Shown in pieces: positions 52,548 to 61,662 of a stretch of 64,000 nucleotides of DNA. Location of the stretch: positions 1 through 64,000 of the forward strand of contig NZ_JAUXXE010000018.1 of the NCBI RefSeq assembly GCF_030681155.1, read 5' to 3'. Under the pieces are notes generated by a model. The model searched no databases, was not told the origin of the DNA, and worked only from the letters and a program-made list of their open reading frames with translations. Every line of letters begins with the position of its first letter. Within the stretch, counting starts at the first letter, position 1. The position numbers were made by a program, and so were the translations under genes. Source of the DNA: Phenylobacterium sp. (GTDB lineage Bacteria > Pseudomonadota > Alphaproteobacteria > Caulobacterales > Caulobacteraceae).

Positions 52548-53854
52548 CTCTCAACCTTGAGCGAGATGAGCAGGGCGCGGAGTTCGGACCGATAGACGCC
52601 CAATAGCGCCTCCACTTGCATCATTCCCAGCTTCATCTCGCGCCCCAGCTCCGCCTTGCGATCAAGGCAGTCATGCAAGAACTCTGCCGCCTGCTGCGTA
52701 TCGAGCCCTTTGACCGGCACCATGCGGTCATAGCCGAGCATCCCAAACAGTCCGCTGAACTTACGGCTATAGGCGACGGGCACCACCGGAACCCCCGCCG
52801 AAAACGCGGCGATGCACGCATGCATTCGCCCCGCGACTAGAAAGTCGAGGCTCGAAATGTAGGACTTCGCCTCAGAGGGTCCCAGGAAACTAGGGACCCG
52901 GGTCGCAGTCGGAAACTCTTGAGCCAATTGATCGGCGACCCGATCGTCGTCATCGACTGCGGGTTCGCAGCCGCCGCTCGCATCGATCGCGTGGGCGATC
53001 AGATGAATTTCTATGTCGGGCCGCTCCGTGAGGTCTGCAATAAACCGCCGCATAAGCTGCGCGTAGTCCACGTCGAGCCCAAAGCGGTTCCGACCGGATT
53101 CGGCTTCGTGGAACAACAACCCTGAAACGTTGACGCCTACTCGTGCCCGCACGTCTGAGCGTTCACCCCCGCGGTCGACATAGGGAAGAGCAAACGCGAC
53201 ATCCACCGCGAGCTCGCCCTTAGCCCCGGGGGCAATTCGGGCCAAAGCCTCCAACGACTGCGGGTCACGCGCGAGAACAGCCCGCGCCCTGGTCAAGGCG
53301 AGGCTGGCGAGCTGCGTATAGGGCGAGCGGGTGAAGGGGCCGATGGTCTGCGGCGATAACAACAAAGGCACACGGCGAACGTGGGCGATCATTTTCGTCC
53401 ACCACAAAAAGAAGAAGCGCTTGAAGCCGTAGATTTCAGCGAAGCTATCGCCAGCGCCTATGTCGAGAACGCAGTCCTGCTGAGCGATGATCCGCCAGCA
53501 TCCGCTGGGGCTCAGGAGCGCCTTGCCGTCGACGACGAAGACCTCGGCCTCATCCTCGCTGACATAGCGCGGTCCAGCATCCCGCATACCGATTATGCAG
53601 AATTCAGGTTCAAACCCAAGATCGAAGGCGACCTGCCTCACGATCGCCATGTTTGCGATTGTTAGCGCCCCGACGCCTAGATTGCCCGAATTGGCTGAGT
53701 GCCAAAGCAACCCGATTTTGATTTTTCTCTTGCTATTTCGATCCACAGTCAATGCGCCAATCTTGTACTTCGCCGCCCGGTCTTCACCGCTTCCGCTTGC
53801 TATATTGCCTGGCGCATTTCCAATCCGTTCACCGCCGCCCAACCGCGGAGCCAC
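52544..53854 (-). CDS. Polysaccharide pyruvyl transferase family protein
   Basis: LLWHSANSGNLGVGALTIANMAIV; DIGAGDSFAEIYG; LSPQTIGPFTRS; DFLVAGRMHACIAAFSAGVPVVPVAYSRKFSGLF. Confidence 0.92.
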   Translation of the reverse strand: MAPRLGGGERIGNAPGNIASGSGEDRAAKYKIGALTVDRNSKRKIKIGLLWHSANSGNLGVGALTIANMAIVRQVAFDLGFEPEFCIIGMRDAGPRYVSEDEAEVFVVDGKALLSPSGCWRIIAQQDCVLDIGAGDSFAEIYGFKRFFFLWWTKMIAHVRRVPLLLSPQTIGPFTRSPYTQLASLALTRARAVLARDPQSLEALARIAPGAKGELAVDVAFALPYVDRGGERSDVRARVGVNVSGLLFHEAESGRNRFGLDVDYAQLMRRFIADLTERPDIEIHLIAHAIDASGGCEPAVDDDDRVADQLAQEFPTATRVPSFLGPSEAKSYISSLDFLVAGRMHACIAAFSAGVPVVPVAYSRKFSGLFGMLGYDRMVPVKGLDTQQAAEFLHDCLDRKAELGREMKLGMMQVEALLGVYRSELRALLISLKVER

Positions 53855-53989
53855 TCATTCCCCAACTACTCGGAAGGTTCCAGACAACTTTTTAACGCGC
53901 GCCCCGGTTAAGTACGTTTGCGATGGTTGCACCCCTCGACGCAGGAGCCCTGACGGCGTCACGCGGCACGACCTAAGATCGATGTTTCC

Positions 53990-55123
53990 TTGACTGAGCG
54001 GTGGATGATGACAGAGGCCTCGAAGCCTGAATTGGAACGAGAGAGAGCTGGGACTTCGACCGCCCCTCCAGACGCGCGAAACAAGGGAGCCGGCCGCGAT
54101 AGCGCCCGACCGCTTCGCATCTGCCTCGCAGGGTCAGGCGGCGGTCATCTGCGCCAACTACTCGACCTAGCGCCGGCGTGGACGGGGCACGACTATTTCT
54201 TCGTCACCGAGGACACGGCGCTAGCCAGAAGCCTCGCTCAGCAACACCCCGTCCATTACGTTCCGCACTTTGCCTTGGGCCAGGCCAAGCTAGGGGCCCC
54301 GCTACAAATGGTGAAATCGGGATGGCTTAACTTCATTGAGTCGGGACGCATCGTTCGCCGTGAGCGGCCCGACCTAGTCATCAGCACCGGCGCCGGCTCG
54401 GCCCTGTTTACGGTCGCATGGGCTCGCTTGCTTCGCGCCAAGATCGTCATTGTCGAGTCATTCGCCCGCTTCACCCACTTGTCGGCCTTCTCGCGCCTTG
54501 CGGCACCATTCGCCCACAAGAAGGTCGTTCAGTCAGCGGCTCTGTCGTCGTTTTGGCCAGACGCCGCGGTCTTCGATCCGCTCAAAATCCTATCGACGCC
54601 CCGTCCAGAAAAACGTCGGCTGCTGTTCGCCACAGTGGGTGCCACCCTCCCCTTCGATCGAATGATCGCCACGGTGGCCGGACTCAAGGCTCAGGGCGAG
54701 ATTCCCGAGGACGTTTTGATGCAGGTCGGGATCGGCGGCCTGGCGCCGGAAGGAATTGATACGGTAGAGACCTTGACCTTTGAACAGATGCTCGCCTCAT
54801 TGGAGGACGCGGACGTCGTGGTGTGCCATGGCGGCACGGGCTCGCTGATCACCGCCTTGCGCGCGGGCTGTCGGGTGATCGCCATGCCGCGACTCTATTC
54901 TCGCGGCGAGCACTATGATGATCACCAGGAAGACATTACCCGCGCCTTTTCCGATCGAGGTCTGATCGCCGTGGCCAACTCACCCACGGAACTATTGGCG
55001 GCATTAAAGACGGTTCGCGAACAGACGCCAGTTATTGCGACGAGTGATCCGGCGGAGCTTATCGACTACCTGAATTCCCTCATCGAATCCGGGTGGGTTC
55101 AGCCAAAGGCGTCGCGCGGGTAA
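53990..55123 (+). CDS. Fused Alg14/PssD-like and Alg13/PssE-like glycosyltransferase
   Basis: N-half RICLAGSGGGHLRQLLDLAP...DLVISTGAGSALFTVAWARLL; C-half LLFATVGATLPFDRMIATV...DADVVVCHGGTGSLITALRAGCRVIAMPR. Confidence 0.88.
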   Translation: MTERWMMTEASKPELERERAGTSTAPPDARNKGAGRDSARPLRICLAGSGGGHLRQLLDLAPAWTGHDYFFVTEDTALARSLAQQHPVHYVPHFALGQAKLGAPLQMVKSGWLNFIESGRIVRRERPDLVISTGAGSALFTVAWARLLRAKIVIVESFARFTHLSAFSRLAAPFAHKKVVQSAALSSFWPDAAVFDPLKILSTPRPEKRRLLFATVGATLPFDRMIATVAGLKAQGEIPEDVLMQVGIGGLAPEGIDTVETLTFEQMLASLEDADVVVCHGGTGSLITALRAGCRVIAMPRLYSRGEHYDDHQEDITRAFSDRGLIAVANSPTELLAALKTVREQTPVIATSDPAELIDYLNSLIESGWVQPKASRG

Positions 55124-55161
55124 ATTCACCCGACATCATCCAACTCGGCATCGGCAATGAA

Positions 55162-55192
55162 AAGGGCCGGCGCACAAGCGCCGGCCCTTCGT
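55162..55192. terminator. Hairpin terminator between convergent genes
   Basis: AAGGGCCGGCGC-acaa-GCGCCGGCCCTT perfect 12-bp stem. Confidence 0.75.
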
Positions 55193-55230
55193 TACGCCCA
55201 GGCCGCAGCAGGCCTGCTCACCGTTTCTCG

Positions 55231-56976
55231 CTAGGCGATGAAGCCCTTCGATGTGGCGGTTAGATCGTGCAGATCCACGCCGACCAGCGTGATGGACTCG
55301 CCAGTCTTGAAGCTAATGACAACGTCACTACCCGCATCCGTGAGGATCGGCTTCAGCCCCGCGCGCAGATAGGAAGAAATGTCGATCGTATCGTGGTCGC
55401 CGTTCGCGCCGAAATCCGTCACGACGTCACGCCCGCTTCCTCGCTCGAAGAAAAAGTTGTCATTCCCAAGACCGCCAGCAAGCACGTCATCCCCAGCACC
55501 GCCGCCGATCTGATCGTTGCCCGCCCCGCCGTCGATCGTATCGTTGCCAGCCATTCCGTTGAGGATGTTGTCGCCGACGTTGCCGATGATCTTGTTATCG
55601 AGCTCATTTCCCGTCCCGGTGAAGCCCCCCTTCACAAGAAATGTGAGGTTCTCCACGTTGGCCGTCAGCGTGTAGCTTGCCGTGGAATAGACAGTGTCGA
55701 TGCCCTCACCTGGCTTCTCCACTATGAGATCCGGCTCCATTTTCTGGAAGTTGTTCGTATAGTAGACGTCGTTCCCGGCGCCGCCGATCATTGTGTCGGA
55801 ACCGCCACCATCCGAAATTGTGTCGGCTCCTACGGTACCGAGCAGGTAGTTGCTCCCGACGTCGCCGGTGATCACCAGGCCTGTGGGACCATGGGGCAGT
55901 TCAATCGAAGGAACTTCAATCGAAGGAACTTCAGACGGCGCTTCGGGCCCCACAACGGGCGGCTTTGCCTCGGCGCCGCCGCTCGACGACAGCCACGCAT
56001 CCAGCACCGCCTTGCCGAAGTCCAGGACGGGAACGTTCTGCGTGTTCCCCGCCTGCGAAAGATTAGTGACGTTGTCGTAATTGATCCAAATCGACTCGTT
56101 GTCGGCAACGACCGCCCCGGCGACATTCTTGATCAAGACCCAGGTGGCATTTTCCTTTCCTGGGTTGGAGACCAGTTCGTTGCCGGAAACCACGAGGTTT
56201 TTGGCGCCAATCACGTAGATGCCACCATACCCGGTCCCAACCACGAGGTTGTTGGTGATGGTGACATTCTCGTAGGCCAAGTTGCCCACCTGATCGCGCA
56301 AGAAGATCCCTTGCGTCGCATCGCCCGTACCGCGCGAAATGACATTGTCTGAGATCACGATGTTCTTGGAGATCGTCGTCGTGCCGGACGTCAGAAACTG
56401 AATGGCATCCGGGTGGTCGTTGACCATCGGCTTGAAGTTAGAGAAGGAATTTCCGGCAATCTTGATGCCCACGACCTCGGCTGCGACAAAACCAGTCGTC
56501 CGCAAATCATGAAGGTCGTTGCCGGTAATCACCACATCAGAACTGCGCGAAACCGATATGCCGCGCTGAAGCTGTTGGAATTCTGAATTGGTGATCTGGA
56601 TATTGGAACTGTCTCGAACGCCGATGCCTTGGCCGTCGTTCTGAGGATTGTTGTCCATCGAGCCGTGGACGCTAACGTTATCAAATCCGATGTTCTGCGA
56701 TTTTGATACGATAAAAGACTCGTAATTGGCCCCTTTTGCGGCGAGCTCGAGATTATTGAACTGCAATCCCTTGCTGTTTGAAATCTCGAAATTGTTCAAT
56801 ATTGCGGGTACATCTGGGTTCTGAGACTGTATAGTGACGTTACTACTGAACGACAACCCTTTGAACTGAAGCCCTTCATAAGTTCCTGGGGCTAGCTGGA
56901 TGGTATCTCCAGCGCGCGCACCTTTGAGTGCAAGCACAAGACCGTCAGCTGTATTTACATTTATGATAGACACCAT
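55231..56976 (-). CDS. Right-handed parallel beta-helix protein with C-terminal RTX (hemolysin-type Ca2+-binding) repeats
   Basis: Beta-helix repeats (DHPDAIQFLTSGTTT, NDGQGIGVRDSSNIQITNSEF); RTX GGSDTMIGGAGNDVYY, NILNGMAGNDTIDGGAGNDQIGGGAGDDVLAGGLGND; no N-terminal signal peptide. Confidence 0.9.
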   Translation of the reverse strand: MVSIINVNTADGLVLALKGARAGDTIQLAPGTYEGLQFKGLSFSSNVTIQSQNPDVPAILNNFEISNSKGLQFNNLELAAKGANYESFIVSKSQNIGFDNVSVHGSMDNNPQNDGQGIGVRDSSNIQITNSEFQQLQRGISVSRSSDVVITGNDLHDLRTTGFVAAEVVGIKIAGNSFSNFKPMVNDHPDAIQFLTSGTTTISKNIVISDNVISRGTGDATQGIFLRDQVGNLAYENVTITNNLVVGTGYGGIYVIGAKNLVVSGNELVSNPGKENATWVLIKNVAGAVVADNESIWINYDNVTNLSQAGNTQNVPVLDFGKAVLDAWLSSSGGAEAKPPVVGPEAPSEVPSIEVPSIELPHGPTGLVITGDVGSNYLLGTVGADTISDGGGSDTMIGGAGNDVYYTNNFQKMEPDLIVEKPGEGIDTVYSTASYTLTANVENLTFLVKGGFTGTGNELDNKIIGNVGDNILNGMAGNDTIDGGAGNDQIGGGAGDDVLAGGLGNDNFFFERGSGRDVVTDFGANGDHDTIDISSYLRAGLKPILTDAGSDVVISFKTGESITLVGVDLHDLTATSKGFIA

Positions 56977-57412
56977 ACGACTCCTAGCCCGCGCCCCCAG
57001 GACGTGTCGAAACGACCTCGTCCACCCGAATTTCTTCCCGAGTTCTAAGTCTGGTCAAATTATGATGTGATCAACCAACATAGTTATTTTGTGTAAACCA
57101 CATCCGGGAGGCGCCATTAATCTTGTGTTATCTACGTTTGCAGCCAAGCTTTGCCGCATGATCGAACAACTAAAGACGCTGTTATTTGATTCTACGCCGC
57201 AAATTTGCGCTGCCATTCGTAGACAACTGATTGGCAAGGAAGGGAACGCGGCCAGATGTCTCACCGCCCACAACACGTCAGCGTTGCAAACGCTCGCGTT
57301 GAGGCTTTCAATAGATGAAGTTAAGAAAGGGCCAAGCGAACCGGGGTAGGATCGGCGCTCGACGCCACGAAAATGGTCGGGGCAGACTTGGCGCAACTAT
57401 CGGTAGGATCTT

Positions 57413-58282
57413 TTGATTTCGATTATTGTACCCGCGCACAACGAAGAGGCCGTCATCGGCCGCTGCCTGGAAGCGCTGACTTCGGGTTGTGAGCCCGATG
57501 AACTTGAAGTTATCGTTTGCTGCAACGCCTGCGTCGACCGGACGGCGACAATCGCCAGGGACTTTGGGGCGCCGGTTCGGGTCGTCGAAAGTAACATTCC
57601 CTCGAAGACCAGCGCCATGAATCTAGGAGACGAAGTCGCGCGAGGATTTCCGCGCATATACGTCGATGCAGATGTTGTATTGCCGCTACAGTCCGTGCGG
57701 GAGCTCGCAAGAGTACTTGAACAGGATGAAGTTCTGGCGGCCGCCCCAGCAGTTCGAACCGTTTACCCCCCAGACGCAACCTGGGCTGTGCGCGCCTACT
57801 ACGACTTTTGGATGGCTTTGCCTTATATACAGGAGGGTATGATGGCCGCGGGCGTGTATGGCCTTAGCCGCTCGGGCCGCGCTCGCTTCAATCAATTCCC
57901 CAACGTCATCGCCGACGACGGGTTCGTCCGCCTACAGTTCACGTCGGACGAACGAGTGGAAGCAGCTTCAGCTCTGAGCACCGTTTCGGCACCGTCGAAG
58001 TTTGCCGACCTAATAAAGATCAAAACGCGCAGCCGACTAGGCGTCTACGAACTAAAGGTCCGCTTTCCAGAGCATTTTTTGCGGGAATCCAAATCGAAAC
58101 AGTATGGAAAGGCGTTGCTGGCGCTAGCTCGGATTCCTCGGCTGTATGCCGCCGCCGTCCCTTATCTTTGGGTGAATCTTGTCTCACGCTATCGAGCTCG
58201 CCGGCAACTCTCCCACCTGGAAGCGTACGTCTGGGAGCGGGACAACTCGTCCCGTGCCGCTAGCGCTGACGCGCCGAACTAA
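57413..58282 (+). CDS. Glycosyltransferase family 2
   Basis: ISIIVPAHNEEAVIGRCLEALTSG...IYVDADVVLPLQSV. TTG start. Confidence 0.9.
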   Translation: MISIIVPAHNEEAVIGRCLEALTSGCEPDELEVIVCCNACVDRTATIARDFGAPVRVVESNIPSKTSAMNLGDEVARGFPRIYVDADVVLPLQSVRELARVLEQDEVLAAAPAVRTVYPPDATWAVRAYYDFWMALPYIQEGMMAAGVYGLSRSGRARFNQFPNVIADDGFVRLQFTSDERVEAASALSTVSAPSKFADLIKIKTRSRLGVYELKVRFPEHFLRESKSKQYGKALLALARIPRLYAAAVPYLWVNLVSRYRARRQLSHLEAYVWERDNSSRAASADAPN

Positions 58283-58359
58283 TTGCTGAAAAACTCTCGC
58301 CCCACGACCAGCTAGTCTGGGATTTCGAGATATCCTTCACTCTCCTGAGACGGTCGATC

Positions 58360-60348
58360 ATGTGTGGAATTGCCGGCTACATTGACTTCAGGACTGCGTC
58401 CCCCGATCAGCGAATTCTGAACGCTATGGCGCACTCCCTCACCAGAAGAGGACCTGATGAGCAGGGCACGCTGGTTCTCGGCCCCTGTGGGTTCGCTCAT
58501 ACCCGGTTGAGCATCATCGACGTCGGCGGCAGCCCGCAACCAATGCTGGTTCCCGACAGCAACGTCGCACTGGCCTACAATGGCGAGCTCTACAATTACA
58601 AAGAACTGCGGCGCTCCCTGGAGCAACTTGGGGAGACCTTCGTAACGGAGGGGGACACCGAAGTGGTGCTCCGCTCAATCTCCCGCGGAGGCGTATCCGC
58701 GCTCCCAACTCTCGATGGAATGTTTGCGCTTGCCGCCTGGGACCGCTCGCAAGAGTCCCTCTTACTCGCGCGCGACCCCCTCGGGGAGAAGCCTCTATTC
58801 TACGCCGAAGTCGCGCCTGGCGTCCTTGTGTTCGGAAGCGAACCGAAGGCTCTATTGGAGCATCCGGAAGTCGATCGTTCTCTGAATACCGAGGCTCTGC
58901 GTCAGGCGCTACGTTTCCGCGCCGTCTACGGGGAGGCGTGCCTCCATAGAGGCGTTCGCCAACTGCCACCTGGTCACTATCTCGAATTCAGTCGCGAGGG
59001 GCTGAAAGTTGGCCGGTTCCACGCTCTGATAGAAGAGGCCCAGAGGAAACGTAAGAGTTCGACGACCCTAGGTGATCAAGAATACGTCGGTACGGGTCTC
59101 GAGCTCTTTATGGAATCCGTCCGCGAAAGACTCATCGCAGACGTTCCGGTCGGAGCATTTCTCTCCGGTGGGCTGGACAGCAGCCTGATAGTCGCCGCGA
59201 TGCGCAAGCTCCGCCCCGCCAACGAGCAGATCCGCACCTTCTCTGTCGGCTTCCAAGGCGACCCTCACAGCGAATTGGGCTTTGCCCAGATCGTGGCGGA
59301 CGCCGTTGGAACCCAGCATACGGCTCTTACTGTCGGCCCAGAGGCCTTCGTACGGCGCATGGCCGAGCTCTCCGCATGCCGCGATGGTCCAGTCAGCCAA
59401 CCGGCGGACGTTGCGATCGCGGAAATGAGTCTGACCGCGCGGGACAGCGTGAAGGTCGCCCTATCTGGGGAAGGTGCAGACGAGATATTTGGCGGCTATC
59501 CGAAATATGGCTTCGCAAACGCCTCCTGGGCTCTAAGGCGAGCCATCTCCATCATTGGCGCACAGCCTACTGCACGAGTGGCCGGAGCCTTGGGAATGGA
59601 CCGGACGAGGGCGCTGGTCGCAGCGCGAGCACTTGCTTGCCGAACCGAGGCCGAGAGTGCGGCCCAGTGGTTCAGCTACTTCGATCAGCGCGATCTTCAA
59701 ACCCTCTTGCCGGGGATCGGGTGGGGCGAAGTTGAATGGGAACGGACGATGTCGGCGCATAGGGCCGCCGCCCTGGCAGGGACCGACGCGAGTCCCCTGT
59801 TCCGCATGCAGGCGATAGACTGCCTGACGTGGCTCCCCGGTAACATGCTGGAGCGGGGAGACCGGATGACCATGGCTGAGGGCTTGGAAGTACGCCCGCC
59901 ATTTCTCGACAAAGAACTGGCGGCGTTCGGCCTTGCCCTCCCTGACCACTTGAAGATTCGCGGCAAGACCAGCAAATGGATCGTTCGCCAATGGGCCTCC
60001 GAGCTGCTGCCCCCGGAAATCACCAACCGCCCGAAGTGGGGCTTCCATGTGCCACTGGCCGAGTGGTTCCGTGTCGAAATGCGCGAAATGCTGTTTGACT
60101 ACCTTTGCGCTAGCGATGGCCTTTGCGGCCGGTACGGCAATCCGGCCGAGATCGATCGCATGCTTGCGGCGCACGACGAGCGGAAAATAGACGCCAGCAG
60201 TTCGCTCTGGACCCTGCTATCGGCCGAGGTATGGTACCAGGACGTATTTCTTCCCCGAAATTCTCAATCATCGACGACGGAGCAAGGCGTCGCCAGCTTG
60301 CCGAAATCAATCCCGCCCATCAGCGCCGCGCCGCTTCCCAGGCCTTAA
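58360..60348 (+). CDS. asnB: Asparagine synthase (glutamine-hydrolyzing) / EPS-locus amidotransferase
   Basis: MCGIAGYIDF (Cys2 nucleophile), RGPDEQGTLVLGPCGFAHTRLSIID, FLSGGLDSSLIVAAM PP-loop. Confidence 0.94.
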   Translation: MCGIAGYIDFRTASPDQRILNAMAHSLTRRGPDEQGTLVLGPCGFAHTRLSIIDVGGSPQPMLVPDSNVALAYNGELYNYKELRRSLEQLGETFVTEGDTEVVLRSISRGGVSALPTLDGMFALAAWDRSQESLLLARDPLGEKPLFYAEVAPGVLVFGSEPKALLEHPEVDRSLNTEALRQALRFRAVYGEACLHRGVRQLPPGHYLEFSREGLKVGRFHALIEEAQRKRKSSTTLGDQEYVGTGLELFMESVRERLIADVPVGAFLSGGLDSSLIVAAMRKLRPANEQIRTFSVGFQGDPHSELGFAQIVADAVGTQHTALTVGPEAFVRRMAELSACRDGPVSQPADVAIAEMSLTARDSVKVALSGEGADEIFGGYPKYGFANASWALRRAISIIGAQPTARVAGALGMDRTRALVAARALACRTEAESAAQWFSYFDQRDLQTLLPGIGWGEVEWERTMSAHRAAALAGTDASPLFRMQAIDCLTWLPGNMLERGDRMTMAEGLEVRPPFLDKELAAFGLALPDHLKIRGKTSKWIVRQWASELLPPEITNRPKWGFHVPLAEWFRVEMREMLFDYLCASDGLCGRYGNPAEIDRMLAAHDERKIDASSSLWTLLSAEVWYQDVFLPRNSQSSTTEQGVASLPKSIPPISAAPLPRP

Positions 60349-61429
60349 GCGCAGCCCGGCCCTCGTCATTGGCAGGTTTGTTTAGGCGGTTGCGCTCTTG
60401 TTTGAGGTTCTCCACATTCTCGAATGTAATCGAGATGGCCTGATTGTCGGCGACCAATCCCCCATCCACATTCTTGATGATCATCCAGGTCCGGTTCTCC
60501 TTCCCAGGATTGGACACTAAGACGTTGTCTGACACGTGGAGATTGCGCGCGCCAATGACGTAGAGTGCTCCATAGCCGGTGCCAATGATATGGTTACCTT
60601 GGATCACCACGTCCTGGTAGGGCAGCGTTCCTACTTGATCGCGGAAGAATATTCCCTGCGTTGCTTTGCCTTCGCCGCGGTGGATGAGGTTGTTCCGAAC
60701 AACGATGTTTCGGGTCGTTTGAGAGGTTCCCGCCGTAAGGAACTGCACCGCATCTGGGTGGTCAGCCGTCTGTGGATGAAAACTGGAAAAATCGTTGTCG
60801 GAAATCTCTACGTGCATCACCTCCGCCCCCACCACTCCGGTGGTCCGCAGATCTTGGAATACATTTCCAATGACAAAGATGCTCTCGCTTTGAGACATTG
60901 AGACTGCGCGATGAAGCTGGCGGAACTCGGAATCCACAATTCGGATGTTTCTGCCGCGAAGAATGCCGATCCCTTGCCCGTCATTGGATGTATCACCGTC
61001 CAATGATCCATGCACAAAGATGCGCCTGAACTCGAGCGCGCTTGAATCGACAGCTATGAAAGATTCATAGCTGGGGCCCTGGGCGGCAAATTCGAGATCC
61101 TCGAAGGTGAGCCCCTTGCTCTTTCTAATCGCGAAATTGGTTAGCTGAGCTCGGGCTTTAGGGTTTTCCGAACGGATCGTGACATTCTGGTCGAACGACA
61201 AATTGCTCGCCCGAACCCCGGAATAGACGCCTGATTTGAGTAGGATGGTGTCCCCGTCATGAGCTGCGCTCAGGGCAGAGTTCAAGCTTGCGACGTCACC
61301 GACCGCAAGGACGGCTTTGTGCGGACTGCGCTGGCTGCCGCCGAGCAGGGCCGCGACCACGCACGCAACGACAATCAGGCCTGCTGATTGGATCGGCCAA
61401 GCCGTTATTGGAACACGTGTTTGTTTCAT
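60320..61429 (-). CDS. Right-handed parallel beta-helix protein with N-terminal membrane/signal segment
   Basis: IQSAGLIVVACVVAALLGG segment then beta-helix clearly paralogous to 55231-56976 (DHPDAVQFLTAGTSQTTRNIVVRNNLIHRGEGKATQGIFFRDQVGTLPYQ). Confidence 0.9.
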   Translation of the reverse strand: MKQTRVPITAWPIQSAGLIVVACVVAALLGGSQRSPHKAVLAVGDVASLNSALSAAHDGDTILLKSGVYSGVRASNLSFDQNVTIRSENPKARAQLTNFAIRKSKGLTFEDLEFAAQGPSYESFIAVDSSALEFRRIFVHGSLDGDTSNDGQGIGILRGRNIRIVDSEFRQLHRAVSMSQSESIFVIGNVFQDLRTTGVVGAEVMHVEISDNDFSSFHPQTADHPDAVQFLTAGTSQTTRNIVVRNNLIHRGEGKATQGIFFRDQVGTLPYQDVVIQGNHIIGTGYGALYVIGARNLHVSDNVLVSNPGKENRTWMIIKNVDGGLVADNQAISITFENVENLKQERNRLNKPANDEGRAALKAWEAARR

Positions 61430-61662
61430 TCAACTCTCTCCGCCGCTCAGAGCCCTGTCACGAACACCAAGTTAACCGACAACGCTCAATTGACGAACGG
61501 CGACACGTCGAACTCTGATTGCGGCGCTGTGGAGCCGGATTGTAATGACCTTCAGCCTTCGCCATACCGTCGGCAGCCCACCCCTAGAACAGGCGCCTCG
61601 GACAAGCCCTGCTCGTGGCAAGGAATCTGCATCTCGGCCCTGGAGCGTTTCAAGGAATTCAG

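Noticed and set aside
55901-55932. Short tandem repeat (GAAGGAACTTCAATC) in the RTX beta-helix gene
   Set aside because: Encodes a PSIEVPSIELP linker; ordinary inter-domain repeat, too short to be a CRISPR or regulatory array.
57089-57349. 86-aa ORF in the beta-helix/GT2 intergenic region
   Set aside because: No recognisable motif or convincing start context; not supported as a gene.
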